Positions 34,601-43,785 of a stretch of 64,000 bases of DNA are shown piece after piece. The notes below the pieces were generated by a model that saw only the letters and a program-made list of their open reading frames with translations, had not been told where the DNA came from and made no database searches. The position numbers were made by a program, and so were the translations under genes. The stretch covers positions 6,893,047 to 6,957,046 of the forward strand of contig OU452221.1 of the NCBI GenBank assembly GCA_911728455.2, in the 5' to 3' direction. The first letter of the stretch is position 1, and every line of letters starts with the position of its first letter. The stretch comes from Marthasterias glacialis (taxonomy: Eukaryota > Echinodermata > Asteroidea > Forcipulatida > Asteriidae).

Positions 34601-35504
34601 GATATTTTCTTGTGCAATGAGCTGAAAGAGTGGCAATTTTTTTTTAAATATAATGAGTATGTTTTAATCATTATCTCCCGTATCATGTAAACACCTCCGC
34701 TTATTACTAAATGTTGTTTTGTACATCATTGTTGTTACCATTCCTCTGGGTTATGGGGGCATGTTCCTGAATTTTGAATAAAACAGTTAGTCAAATATAT
34801 TAAGATTTGTAGCTGTATATGGTGTTGAAAGTGAGAAATAGTTTACGGGAGACACCCATGTCATAATTAACATCTTCAAGCAATGAACCCACAAGGGAAA
34901 CTAACTGGGTAAATTTTTGATCAGTTTTGGGATGGACAAAGAAAAATTGACTGAAGCAGGATTTGAACCTGTGACCACCGGTTTAACGTACCGATGCTGT
35001 ACCTACTGAGCTATCCAGCCTTAATGTTGGCGGTCTTTCTTTTTGTGTCAATATCTTTGTTCAGGGGGTGCCAGTCAGAGGCCATTCAACCGGTTACTGC
35101 CATGTAGCCAGGGATCACACCCCATTATATAATACAACCATAGAGCTAGCTCTATGGTTATAACCTGGGAAGCGGCAGCACGCATGGATCACCATAAGAG
35201 CTGGATAGCTTAGTTGGTAGAGTGTTGGTACGTTAAGCCGGTGGTCGCAGGCTCAAATCTCGCTCCAGTCAATTTTCCCTTTGTTCACCACAAAATTGAT
35301 TAATATCTTCTTGAGAGAAGTGATGGCACTAAGAAGAACTGCGGGTGAATTATTCAAAGTGAATGCTTTCAAAATAGAGACATTGAACCAACTTGTTTGT
35401 TTTTTGGTTTTTTTAAATTATTTATGCAGGGTCCTTCAGCTGGGAAGACAGTAAGCGGTATCCCGTACGAGGATGTATCCAAACTCGCTATACAGGACAC
35501 ATGA
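22560..35504 (+). CDS. KIN: KIN17-like DNA/RNA-binding protein, 10 exons, complete
   Basis: Spliced exons: 22560-22673, 23728-23822, 25016-25182, 26653-26837, 28035-28183, 29363-29474, 29609-29734, 30858-30957, 33515-33615, 35430-35504. All junctions are GT-AG and give 407 residues plus TGA (human KIN17 is about 393). Seen: N-terminal FLTPKAIANRIKSKGLQKLR, a zinc finger with C28, C31, H44 and H50, a winged-helix region (about 51-160) with LLRRRFGTRR and MNATKWETLTEFVKWLGRE, a charged linker, a Lys-rich segment GKRKSALDEI (263-272), and a C-terminal tandem SH3-like/KOW region (about 285-407) with ETVIPAPGKMVAVVNG. Known role: a nuclear protein linked to DNA replication/repair and pre-mRNA processing. 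The start is chosen because it aligns with the family start, has A at -3, and is the only in-frame ATG. Confidence 0.97.
23168..23256. mobile_element. MITE with 'ccagttactgggtc' end, diverged copy
   Basis: A hairpin (tttttaaatttggacttgga and complement) is followed by 'aaaaaggagtacagcgttcc', 'agttactgggtc'. The right end matches 50756-50878 and 51349-51482; the left end is decayed. It is in KIN17 intron 1. Confidence 0.65.
23728..23822 (+). CDS. KIN: KIN17 exon 2: second half of zinc finger
   Basis: The acceptor is 'cttccacag' and the donor gtaagt. It codes residues 39-69: NGFKCHTTSESHQRQLLLF completes the finger with H44 and H50. ENEEKFLDSFS leads into the winged-helix region. Confidence 0.97.
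24370..24640. repeat. Palindrome-rich repeat remnant
   Basis: Many 'gagtc/gactc' words at 24380-24500, then an inverted pair 'ttcacactac' / 'gtagtgtgaa' at about 24505 and 24626. No coding capacity. Confidence 0.4.
25016..25182 (+). CDS. KIN: KIN17 exon 3: winged-helix region
   Basis: The acceptor is 'accactcag' and the donor gtacga. It codes residues 71-125, with FMELLRRRFGTRRIHCN, VIYNEYI, HMNATKWETLTEFVKWLGRE; all are hallmark KIN17 segments. Confidence 0.97.
25665..25855 (-). repeat. tRNA-derived SINE, family S4
   Basis: Reverse strand box B 'gtgggttcgaatcccaccc' and box A-like 'ggtagtctagttgtaagac'. A plus-strand copy is at 30305-30480. A partial duplicate of its tail ('caccgatgtgtgttaagcac') lies at 25935. 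Confidence 0.7.
26320..26560 (+). repeat. tRNA-derived SINE, family S2
   Basis: 'cctttcaccactgtggaccc', decayed box B 'ggttccaatctc', 'catctaaaactgacacttct' and 'ttcaggcctacgggttacag' match 33085-33362 closely. Confidence 0.8.
26653..26837 (+). CDS. KIN: KIN17 exon 4: GWFITYIDRDP and coiled segment
   Basis: The acceptor is 'tctttccag' and the donor gtacaa. It codes residues 126-187: GWFITYIDRDPVTIARQ, then the acidic/basic helix ELDDEERIQRFIQRQVEKG. Confidence 0.97.
27420..27690 (+). repeat. Dispersed repeat, family B
   Basis: The second copy of the 5280-5590 repeat; the two are joined here directly to a family D element. Confidence 0.65.
27705..27870. mobile_element. MITE, family D (left end lost)
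   Basis: 'ctgctaagcaaacaaataag', 'ggctggtaac', closing 'agcagctctttgaatttggc'. Confidence 0.65.
28035..28183 (+). CDS. KIN: KIN17 exon 5: linker
   Basis: The acceptor is 'ctctgcag' and the donor gtaagt. It codes residues 188-236: EFTELQREDDESRISFNLGK matches the family's FTELSRENDEEKVTFNL; the rest is low-complexity Ser/Lys linker. Confidence 0.95.
28246..28475 (+). repeat. Dispersed repeat, family G
   Basis: 'aaccagttgccgccgggat' to 'gaattgcaaaacattgtggc', matching 1832-2077 over its whole length. Confidence 0.7.
28497..28767 (+). repeat. SINE, family S1
   Basis: Head 'gttgtggctgagcggtccac' with decayed box B, then 'cttgtgtccttaagcaagac' and 'gcacgtaaaagaacccagtg', the conserved middle of the family. 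Confidence 0.75.
28769..28974. mobile_element. MITE, family D
   Basis: 'acccaatttcatagacctgc' to 'cagctctatgaaattgggcc'; nearly full length. Confidence 0.8.
28975..29155. mobile_element. MITE, family D, abutting the previous copy in the other orientation
   Basis: 'caaatttcatagagctgctt' to 'agctttatgaaattgggccc'. Head-to-head with 28769-28974, so the pair can fold as one large hairpin in KIN17 intron 5. Confidence 0.8.
29363..29474 (+). CDS. KIN: KIN17 exon 6: basic segment
   Basis: The acceptor is 'cttaatccag' after a long T tract and the donor gtattc. It codes residues 237-274, ending GKRKSALDEIIE, which matches the family KKKKSALDEIMEIEEE. It is likely part of the nuclear-localisation region. 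The following intron is only 134 bp. Confidence 0.95.
29609..29734 (+). CDS. KIN: KIN17 exon 7: start of C-terminal SH3-like region
   Basis: The acceptor is 'aaatttag' and the donor gtaaga. It codes residues 275-316: EEERKKKAKVTRTENWL, then GIVVKVTTKRLGEKYYKKKG, conserved in KIN17. Confidence 0.97.
29755..29897 (+). repeat. 57-bp tandem repeat (2.5 copies)
   Basis: 'cttgacaaat..ctcatcatt' units start at 29755, 29812 and 29869, just inside KIN17 intron 7. Confidence 0.85.
29990..30305 (+). repeat. Family A-related repeat (second subfamily)
   Basis: 'gtatccgcactttatgtgac', 'ggagtcacaagaaat', 'ccatgaccatctttatacca' are shared with 46556-46900. Confidence 0.65.
30305..30480 (+). repeat. SINE, family S4
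   Basis: 'gattcaaactgcctctagct', box B 'gtgggtttgaatccg', a long T run, then 'actgtgcttaaacacaatgg'. It is the plus-strand counterpart of 25665-25855. Confidence 0.7.
30858..30957 (+). CDS. KIN: KIN17 exon 8
   Basis: The acceptor is 'gttttag' and the donor gtaaac. It codes residues 317-349, GIVKMVDTGAKIKVDQEHVE and TVIPAP. The next codon (Gly) is split G|GT. Confidence 0.96.
31042..31467 (+). repeat. SINE, family S1, longest copy
   Basis: A tRNA-Leu-like head with paired acceptor ends ('gtgtcgtggccgagcggat' ... 'gggttcgagtcccagtcgtg'+'acac'). The body runs 'ccttaagcaagacacctaac', 'gatgggacgtaaagccg', 'gcacgtaaaagaacccagtg', 'agaaggggttcgcccc', ending 'cccatcgggtgtgataaagc' and an AT-rich microsatellite. 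This layout (tRNA head, conserved middle, tail) is that of conserved-domain SINEs known in deuterostomes; I cannot name the exact domain. Confidence 0.88.
31468..33084. other. Intron sequence with no named feature
   Basis: One short hairpin at about 32349-32390 ('ggtccgccattttgt' and complement). Otherwise AT-rich KIN17 intron 8. Confidence 0.45.
33085..33362 (+). repeat. tRNA-derived SINE, family S2, best copy
   Basis: 'cagtggctcagtggttttc', box B 'ccggttcgaatcccgg', 'gtggattgggttttc', 'tcaggcctacgggtcacag', ending in (aat)n. It inserted about 150 bp before KIN17 exon 9. Confidence 0.85.
33489..33511 (+). repeat. (gatt)n microsatellite at the KIN17 exon 9 acceptor
   Basis: Five to six gatt/ttga units run into 'gacag|gta'. 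They replace the usual pyrimidine tract. Confidence 0.9.
33515..33615 (+). CDS. KIN: KIN17 exon 9: KOW motif
   Basis: It codes residues 350-383, GKMVAVVNGLHRGQKGSLIS, the KOW segment. The acceptor sits at the end of a (gatt)n microsatellite, so it lacks a normal pyrimidine tract. The junction cag|gtaaga is also a perfect donor consensus. Confidence 0.95.
34134..34486 (+). mobile_element. MITE, family A, full-length copy
   Basis: The terminal repeats 'aaagcaccagctctacattg' and 'caatgttgagctggggcttt' are imperfect complements. TA flanks both ends. Other copies: 1-222, 56221-57065 (interrupted), 61612-61973 (minus). Confidence 0.78.
34920..35150 (-). repeat. tRNA-derived SINE, family S3
   Basis: Reverse strand head 'ggatagctcagtaggtacag' ... 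'ggtcacaggttcaaatcctg'. The tail runs through 'tatctttgttcagg' to 'aaccatagagct'. It matches 37200-37430. Confidence 0.75.
35200..35285 (+). repeat. tRNA-like head, family S3, opposite orientation
   Basis: 'agctggatagcttagttggt'+'agag', 'ggtggtcgcaggctcaaatc', 'cagtcaattttccctttg'. With the minus copy at 34920 it forms an inverted pair in KIN17 intron 9. Confidence 0.75.
35430..35504 (+). CDS. KIN: KIN17 exon 10 with stop codon
   Basis: The acceptor is 'atttatgcag'. It codes residues 384-407, ending GIPYEDVSKLAIQDT then TGA. The family ends IQYEDISKLA; four residues are added here. Confidence 0.96.
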   Translation, partial: GPSAGKTVSGIPYEDVSKLAIQDT

Positions 35505-36008
35505 CAGAGCTGGACACCAGCTACATGTAAATGAGCTCTGATAACTTGTTTTTTTACTATTTTTAAGAAGGGTTTAGTTATTATCCCTTTTAGTTACTGT
35601 ATAAAAGAGGACAGGTCAATGGATTGAAATAATTAACCCTTCTACTGTCTGACCATTCATTATCATCCACTTTTTTGTTAGAATTGCTTTATTAGAATCA
35701 AGACTAAGTAAGATTTTATGCTATACATTGATTGGGTTTTGAATGATAATGCACTGTTTCAGCCTGCAATTTGATAATGTAATGATGGCATCTACACAGA
35801 ACACAGTCAACCCTCCTACTGTCTGACCATTCACTACCATCCACTGTAGTTTTGAATGATAGATAAACCAAGTTTTACAATGGTTTGTCAACTCACTGAG
35901 AGCAGTAGGGCTAGCAGCTGATCTGTACAAGAAACACACAACTCGGTTATCTTTTGTCGGCTAGATATACGTTCCCCCCCAAAAAAAAAAAGTATTAAGG
36001 ATAACACA

Positions 36009-36137
36009 GCGTGCCATGGCTGAGTGGTCTAGCACAACGATCTCAAGTTCTGGGGGCTGAGTCACTGGAGAATGGGTTCGAATCCCAGTCATGACACTTG
36101 CATCCTTGAGCAAGACACTTCACCATAATTGCTTCTC
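36009..36137 (+). repeat. SINE fragment, family S1
   Basis: Head 'gcgtgccatggctgagtgg', box B 'gggttcgaatcccagtcat', 'gagcaagacacttcacc'; body missing. Confidence 0.75.
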
Positions 36138-37199
36138 ATCAGCCAGCGTTTACAAGCAAATTGTAAAAAAGAAACACCCATCCCCCGCCCCCTGCCCCAC
36201 CATCCCACACACCCAGTCCTTTGTGACATACACTGTGTGGACAGTCCTTTGTCATCATGCAGTTAAGAACAAGAAATCTTTAAAACTTTAAAATCTTCTT
36301 TGTTGTCCATTCGCGTGGACATTTTAGCGACATCCCCATTGGTTTGTACACAAAGTGGAACTGAGGACTTCCTCGGTCTGTCAAACCACAACATCCCTTT
36401 TCTGGAAGTCCTCAATGGACATGCTCTTACACACAGCAAAAATAAACAAAATCAAAAAAAAATGTGTGGTCACAATATACTATTAGGTTTTGCCAATACC
36501 AAGCCCGCTACATTTAATTAAAAGCATTTAGGACACCCCCACCCCACCAACAAACAAAAACGTGAACATGTGTTTCCTTTTGTTTTTACCAATAACCAAT
36601 CCCATTGAAATGACCTTGGATGCATTTTTAATTCAATGATGCTGGAGTGGATTCGTCGATGTCTAACTTTGTAAATTGTTTTAGGACTTTTGGTGTAAGT
36701 TGTGTTTTGCTTTTGTTTGCATTTAAACTTTAAGAGTCCTTGTGCATGATGTTTATGGAGATCGAAAATTGAAAGGAAGAAACATTTTTACTTTTCTTTT
36801 CCTATACTTTGTGCTACAATTGTTGAAAGTCTTGCAACATCTGAGCTTGAAACATCTATTATGTCTAAAATCATGTCAGCAACAACAACAAAACAAACAA
36901 AAAACAAAATGATCTTGTACTTAACTATTAAGCACAAAACAGATTCAGTCTTTCACCGAAAACGCGACTGTAAAACCTGGGTAGAAAAATTACAAACTGG
37001 TTGTTTGGGGTGTTTTTCCAAAACTGTTGCAATAAAAAAGTAGCGTATCATACCAGCTCTTATGTAAATCAAGCTGAGTTTTGGTTGGAACAATAGTCGA
37101 ATCATGTAAGTTTCTAATTAAAAAAAATAAAATTTAAAGACTATAGCCCACATATTATGGAGCAGCGTCAAACTTGTTTCTGTAAGTGGTTGCATTTTG

Positions 37200-37430
37200 A
37201 TCCAAAGAAAAGTTGACTGGTGCGGAATGAACAAGCGACCCCCGTATTTAACGTACTGGTGCTCCACCAACTGAGCCATCCAGCCCTCATTGCTGGCGGT
37301 GTCCCTATTTTGTCAATATCTTTGTTCGGGGTGCCAGTCGGACGCCATTCAACCTGAAACTGTCGTGCTGCCAGGGATCACTCCCCAAGTATACGATACA
37401 ACCATAGAGCTATAAATATTTATATAGCTA
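37200..37430 (-). repeat. SINE, family S3
   Basis: Minus-strand tRNA-like head ('gctggatggctcagttggtg' region) and the same tail as 34920-35150, down to 'caaccatagagcta'. Confidence 0.72.
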
Positions 37431-37475
37431 TATGGATATAACCTTAAGGGGATGCGACTTTTAATTTCAAATATT

Positions 37476-37567
37476 AAGCAATAAACCACAAGGAAAATGG
37501 GTAAATGTAAATTCAAATTTTAATGTTGAATTAAAATTTACTAAATTTCCCTTGTGGTTTATTGCTT
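37476..37567. mobile_element. Short inverted repeat
   Basis: 'aagcaataaaccacaaggaa' and its near-complement 'cccttgtggtttattgctt', adjacent to the S3 SINE. The same word borders the S3 copies at 17995 and 34873, so it is probably the family's other end. Confidence 0.65.
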
Positions 37568-38257
37568 CATATTGGAATATATTTCAATTCAATAATGTTT
37601 GGTATGAATGCGATGCAGAGATACAGTCATAACAAGTCAAAATAATATTAAATAATGAAATTGTCTTTTTCTTGTCACTGAGCAGTGAATAATCTTACGG
37701 TTTACAAAGAAGTAGGGCCTATTTTTCTCGTGATTGTTTTCATAATTCACCGCTATAGAAAGTAAAAGAACAAGTGATTTGTTGCCAGGCAAAGTTGCAA
37801 AAATCTGGACAGGAAAGGAGGCCAAGCAAGCTCCCCAATGTCTTAGGTGTCGGTAACACTCCCTCCCCTGATCTCCAATTCCAACGGATTAATATCGGGG
37901 GTGAAAAGGGAGCCCTAAAGCACCTTCTTCTAACTACCTCCAATGCGCTTAGCCCTTGGCGTAATATGGTAACTCACGCACGCGTACATACACTGTTGCT
38001 TGGCCAACGCCATCATCCTGTAGTCGTTGCGTCATCGCGCGGGCATCTCTTAATAACTGGACTCGGCTTTTACTTATGTACTTGAGGTCTCAGAATTATA
38101 TAGCTTTTAGTCAAAAGAGTCGCCTTTGAACGATGAAAAGTTAATTTGTGATTCTGGGTAAAACTACGCACAAACACTACAAACAAACGTATGCAAGGGT
38201 TGGAACCAGATCAAGGAGTGAGAGTGTGACGTAACGACGTACCACTAGGGTCAGTAC

Positions 38258-38384
38258 CAAAGATTATAGAGCGCCGATGGAAAACAAAACATTCACTTGC
38301 TGAAATGGCGCCCATGCTTATTTCACTTTCCAACAATATAGCTCCAGTTCCCCATCTTGCACCTTGGGCGCTCTATAATCGTTG
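38258..38384. mobile_element. hAT-like MITE, family E (short copy)
   Basis: 'caaagattatagagcgccga' to 'ggcgctctataatcgttg'. No matching target duplication is visible. Confidence 0.75.
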
Positions 38385-38399
38385 GTTAAGATGAGACTC

Positions 38400-39920
38400 G
38401 AGCCCTTTAGAGTTAGCTTTGGGCGAATGACTGTAACTCCGGGGTACGACTGGTCCGCAGTCAACTGATCACACTCCCAGTAAGGTCGCGCGGGGATCTT
38501 CAAAGGAGATTCTTAGAAAGTCAAGAAGGTAAGCAATGATATTCGAAGAAAATGCAGAATATTTACAGGGATATCTTGTATATGCCATTACTGATTTAGT
38601 TATAGATATAGGCTAGAACGTGTAAGCATGGAGGTCGGGAGTTCGAATCCAACCAGTGACAGACTCCTGCAGTGCCTCAATGGCATTCCTGGTCAGTCAA
38701 CCAAGCAGCCACTGGCGTTTTAATGGACGAGAGTACATGTATATGTATGACAAGTCTGGGGCAGCTTGTTGTACTGACCACCCGTCCATGCTTGCTCAAA
38801 ATGGTACCTTTTAGCTTTCAAATTATATTAAAGTGTGATTTTTATCATTACAAGTGAAAGGGTGGTAGTGATGTGGCGTTCTCAACACGTCAGGTTCCCT
38901 GGCTACATAATGCTAATTTACCCGGTTACCCGGTTACCCGGTCCTCTCTTTTAAGTGGCCATTCTATTTATTCGACGACCCAATTCACATGACGTCTCAT
39001 GTCACTGTGTGTTATACAGCGTATTGCAAATTTTAGGTGAGAGTTTACAAGCTTGCCTGTTGACTCCCAAAATGGTGAGCATGGCAAAGTCGCCACGTGT
39101 CACGTGCGAGCAAGGGGTCAATCGTGGGATTTATTGTGGTTAGATCTGAGAGGGTGTGGTAAATAAGATTCATTGGTGATGAGTTTAATTTGGAAAAATA
39201 TAACAAAGCTCTACGAGGTTGTCTATTCTTGGGTAAGTCTTTGTTCACCAATGTTAAGTTACGTAACCACAGTACTTTCCTGAAAGATTGCAATTTGATT
39301 GCGGTTGAAGTAAACGCTGTAAAAGGTTGTGGGTTCACATTCTTTATTCATAGATCAAAGAACAGCTGGAGACAAAGGGTCTTTTCGAAACGCTGTATTC
39401 GGCTTTGGCTCCTCACAAAAGGCTCCTTCCTCCGTTGTCCACCTACACATAATAACGCTCTATGCCGATTGCCGTATAAGTGTGTGATTTCAACATTGCT
39501 GACATTAACCTAAAGCCGACGAAGTCTTGGTATCGGAAATGCCTGTTAATTGCTGGACATTCATAAATACCTGAGACAGTTTATCCATTCTGATTGGCCG
39601 AGAGGGCATCACGTGGCCATGTTTGAACGGGCGATATAAACACGGTAAAAAGTGTTTAAAACCGGCTAGCTTGCGAACGAAAAATATAGCCCCTGAATCA
39701 GAATAAGTATACGTGTTTCCAGCTGTCGGGTTTCTGATTGGCCGAGAGGGCATCAAGTGTCTATAACAGCTGCAGAGACATGAAGATCGACATTCCGTTC
39801 AAGGAATTGGCCCGTATATATGGATAGAAATTTAACGCAGAGTCGAGCTGAGAAACTGTCAGATTTGTTCCCAATTTTTGAAGGTTTTTGCATGTTTTTG
39901 ACAGAAAGGCATTTATGAAT
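38400..39920. other. No gene seen
   Basis: It contains two direct copies of 'tctgattggccgagagggca' (39582 and 39732) and a segment at 39055-39125 shared with 60525-60590. I recognise no coding exon. Confidence 0.4.
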
Positions 39921-40085
39921 GGGAATAAAGGTGTGCTGAATCGGTTTTTAACTATTGTTTAAAACCTCTGAGGGGCCTGGTGGCCGATAATTGCCCTCGC
40001 CTTCGGCTTGGGTAATTATCGGCCACCAGGCCCCTCATCGGTTTTAAACAATAGTTAAAAACCTCTTCATCACACCTTTATTCCC
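39921..40085. mobile_element. Fold-back MITE
   Basis: The arms 'gggaataaaggtgtg.tgaa', 'ttttaactattgttt', 'ggggcctggtggccgataat' repeat inverted around a 20-bp GC-rich loop near 40000. A few mismatches only. Confidence 0.85.
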
Positions 40086-41868
40086 TTAATATTAATCAAC
40101 ATTTCGATCATCCTGCAAAATTCTTACCTGTATAAGCGGTATAGACTATCTCGTGGTTGCGTGTGGCATTTGAACCAGACGTCCGTTTTAGTTAGTACCC
40201 AGCGACTTCCTGAAAGTTACGTTATGCCTAGATAAAGCACGTCACAGCATCGTATACTTTTCAACTTATTTTTCTGACAGATCACCTCGTTGACATCAAC
40301 GATGTGCAGCCCGTGTTTCCTGCGTTAGTATTAGTCAAAAGCGCCTATACGGTTCACCTTTGACAAAATGTTACTGGTATGAAATAGGTTTATTGTAATG
40401 TATTGGTTTGCGGTGACACATTGTGATAGTACATGACTTGTATTTACTTTGCTGTATAACACAGTCAACAAGACTTAGACTTGTGTTATTTACGATCAGT
40501 GTGCAGCCGCAAGTTGTTTTCACAAAGTGCTTACCGCCTTGTGCCACTGATCCTTAGCACAAGGATTTTTCTGCCAAAAAACGGTGTTAATATTCACTTC
40601 CAATCAATGACTTTAATTTACTTTTGGTAGCAATACAAGATTATGCCTACTACAATCCATAGAAGAGTATTCCGTTTCCGTTTGGTGTTGCTTTGAAGTT
40701 GTTTGTTGTTTTGTTTTGTTTTTAACTCAGCGTCAGAAGTGAATTCAATATATTGAATGTATTCAATGTATTGAATGTATTGAATGTACTCGAGTGTATG
40801 TCCAAAAGCTAGTACACTTTAAGATGATGCAGGCCTCTAATGTTAAGCTGTGTTTTTCCAATGAACCTTCTAGTCCGTCTGTAACGAGTCGTTATGGAGA
40901 TGTGATGTTTCTGGTCTTTGCATTGCCAGCTTACTAAACAAAATATGTATGCCTTGTGAATAAACATCAAACTGAAGGTGGGGCTATTGACAGCTAGCCA
41001 ATCAGATACGCGTTTTATTGTTCTAATTTGTTTACATTGAACCTATTGTAATAAATTAAGTACGGAGCGTGCGTCATCTTTAGTGACAGAGGTAACCTTG
41101 GAGACAAACAAAACATAGAGTGAGCCAGGGGTGCGGGAGGGGGCCAAATAGATCGGTATATCGGTGTTTCGAACAGTAACAATACCATTGTTTTTTGCTT
41201 GTGGTTTGAAACAGGCATCTCGATATTCACACACATGAAAGACTTGCTTTGCGCATGCCCAGAGAAACTAAGATGGTACATTTTCGCCATTATATGCAAA
41301 TAAATCACGCAAGAGAGACTAAAGGGGACCCTATGCAATATAAATATAGCCTAACTGCCAAGGTTAAGCCGATATGTGTCCCGGGGAACTCTTTTATTGA
41401 TACCTTGGTATTCAAGACGTTGTCATGGTTATGCAAATGCGTATGGCAGGATCGATGAAAAGACCCTTTTTCCATTGTTGCCATTGCACGTTCCCACGTA
41501 CATGTTTTATCGTGTGAAAAATAAAACCACACACTGCTTAGCGAGGCCAAATGTTCTAAATACACGCAAATACACGAAAAAGTCCGATTTACTTTGAGAA
41601 TAGTCGTTCGAACCTTTTTTCACCATGGGAAACCAAACAAAAATTACCTCGGTACGATGAACGACTAATCTTGTGAAATATTCCCACATGTTTATTTACT
41701 ACCGTAATTATGCAACAATTCTCGCTAAACAAAAAAATAATAAATCAATAAACGTTATTATTTGTAGATATTTTGTTTGGATTTCATTTTAAAGAATACA
41801 GTTTTTGCCGTGAATTCAATGCATGGCGTATATTTTTCAGACGACGACGGACTGACCCTATCATTCTC

Positions 41869-41900
41869 CTGACGATGGCTGGAGCAGGCTAGTCGAAACG
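41869..41900 (+). other. Repeat fragment with CTGANGA...GAAA core
   Basis: 'ctgacgatggctggagcagg'+'ctagtcgaaacg'. It has the two conserved boxes of a hammerhead ribozyme at suitable spacing, but the closing pair next to stem II is not ideal and stem III is not evident. It could be a decayed retroelement terminus. Confidence 0.25.
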
Positions 41901-42265
41901 TTGAGACCAATACTCACTCCGCGGCAGTGAAGTCCCCTCCATCCACTAAGCGAAAGTAGAAGTAGTCGATTTCTTACCCCCTCCCCCCCCCCGGTAGAGC
42001 AGAGCAGTTCTTTTCAGAACTAACTTGTCCCCCCAAATTCCGAAATCTACTCCACGGTAGTAGAATAAAAACAGGACAAGTTCTCACAAGAACAATATAC
42101 TGTATATAGCAAAGTAGATATAATCACATGGTGTTACCCCAAACCGAATATACACTGACTCCATCACGTACTACAATATCTCTTTTGTTTTTCTTTCTTC
42201 TTTAAGCTTTAATTACTGACAAGATAATGTTAAAAATAACCACTGCTGTTCCCAATGTCGATTAC

Positions 42266-42457
42266 AGGGGTTGTATCGTCACGATTATATCAGTAAATGG
42301 AATAACCCAGTTACTATTGGTGTGTGCGCGCCGGCCGGCGGTCACATCTCAGTTTGACAAAGACGGCACCCTGAAGGCGTGTGTGCAGTATCTGGGTGAG
42401 AGTTCATCTTTCCATGCACAGCCACAGGCCTGCTATAATCATGACGATACAGCCCCT
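42266..42457. mobile_element. MITE, family J
   Basis: The ends are 'aggggttgtatcgtcacgat' and 'atcatgacgatacagcccct'. It is inverted relative to 55867-56071 (shared 'cagtaaatggaataac', 'agagttcatctttccatgca'). Confidence 0.78.
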
Positions 42458-42661
42458 TTAATGTTGAGGCACGAATAACAATAGCTTTTATTTATAGAGG
42501 GGCGTCAAGGTCGAATTGATTTTGAAGCACTCATTTTCCAATTGACAGAGTCTTTATCAAATGTGAGACAAACTTACAAGTCTATTATCGCATGTCAAAA
42601 TGACGAAAATGCCATTGAATTTGATGACCTTACTATGCAAATTTTGTCACTATCTAAAACA

Positions 42662-43785
42662 TATGGTGTTCTATAATGGACACTTAAACGGTGACTTTTT
42701 TTCTTCATGCGGCGCCTTTTTTTTTTTGGCGGCGACTTTTTTTTTTCGCCTTTTTTTTTAGCGGCGACTTTTTTTTTACGCGGCGACTTTTTTTTTTGCG
42801 GCGACTTTTTTTTTGCGGCGACTTTTTTTTCGCGGCGACTTTTTTTTTGCGGCGACTTTTTTTTGTGACGACTTTTTTTTTTGCGGCGACTTTTTTTTTG
42901 GCGGCGACTTTTTCTTTTGGCGGCAACTTTTTTTTCGCGGTGACTTTTTTTTTTACGCGTCGCCTTCCGGGTTGTGATCGTGCTGGGGGGATTCCCCATA
43001 TCAGGTAAGTCACGCGCAAGCGCACAACTGATCTACTTCCGTATTGTACTCGACTGGCGGCGCAGCAAATAATATGGACTACACTCTTTTAAACCCATTG
43101 ATTCCCGACCAGAGAGACAATATCCTTTTTCATTCATGACATCTATGAATTGTATATCCTACGTTAAATTCACGTTTTTAAGAATTAACATATTAAATGT
43201 GATAAAGAGGACATCTAAAAATAAGATCGAGTTCAAAACTCTCCTTTTTGTAATTGTACACGCTGCACGGAAAAATGTTTAGTCTCTCGACAGACATTAT
43301 TAAACATATTTAAACATATTTAAACTTATGGCGTGTCGTGGCCGAGTGGTTAGTGCGTCGGACTCAAGTCATAGATGTCATGAATGAAAAAGGATATTGT
43401 CTCTCTGGTCGGGAATCAATGGGTTTAAAAGAGTGTAGTCCATATTATTTGCTGCGCCACCAGTCGAGTACAATACGGAAGTAGATCAGTTGTGCGCTTG
43501 CGCGTGACTTACCTGATATGGAGAATCCCCCCAGCACGATCACAACCCGGAAGGCGACGCGTAAAAAAAAAAGTCGCCGCCAAAAAAAAGTCGCTGCCAA
43601 AAAAAAGTCGCCGCCCAAAAAAAAAGTCGCCGCCAAAAAAAAAAGTCGCCGCCAAAAAAAAGTCGCCGCTAAAAAAGTCGCCGCAAAAAAAAAGTCGCCG
43701 CCAAAAAAAAAGTCGCCGCCAAAAAAAAAAGGCGCCGCATGAAGAAAAAAAGTCACCGTTTAAGTGTCCATTATAGAACACCATA
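42662..43785. mobile_element. Large inverted repeat with 'gcggcgac'+poly-T arms
   Basis: The arms 42662-43148 and 43369-43785 are reverse complements apart from repeat number. Each holds an array of about 17-bp units: gcggcgac followed by T8-T10 (left), or the complement (right). A unique 170-bp inner part includes 'gggttgtgatcgtgctgggg'. The loop is about 220 bp. The Lys/Arg-rich or Phe-rich readings in both strands are by-products of the repeat. Confidence 0.88.
43328..43368 (+). repeat. SINE S1 head fragment in the loop of the large inverted repeat
   Basis: 'ggcgtgtcgtggccgagtgg'+'ttagtgcgtcggactcaag' breaks off exactly where the right arm begins. Confidence 0.7.

Noticed and set aside
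35195-35275. Functional tRNA gene with 'ttggtagag' and B box
   Set aside because: It belongs to the S3 repeat family (other copies at 17872, 34920, 37200), each followed by the same non-tRNA tail.
37774-38085. 103-codon open frame after KIN17
   Set aside because: No domain, no splice-site support, and no resemblance to a known family.
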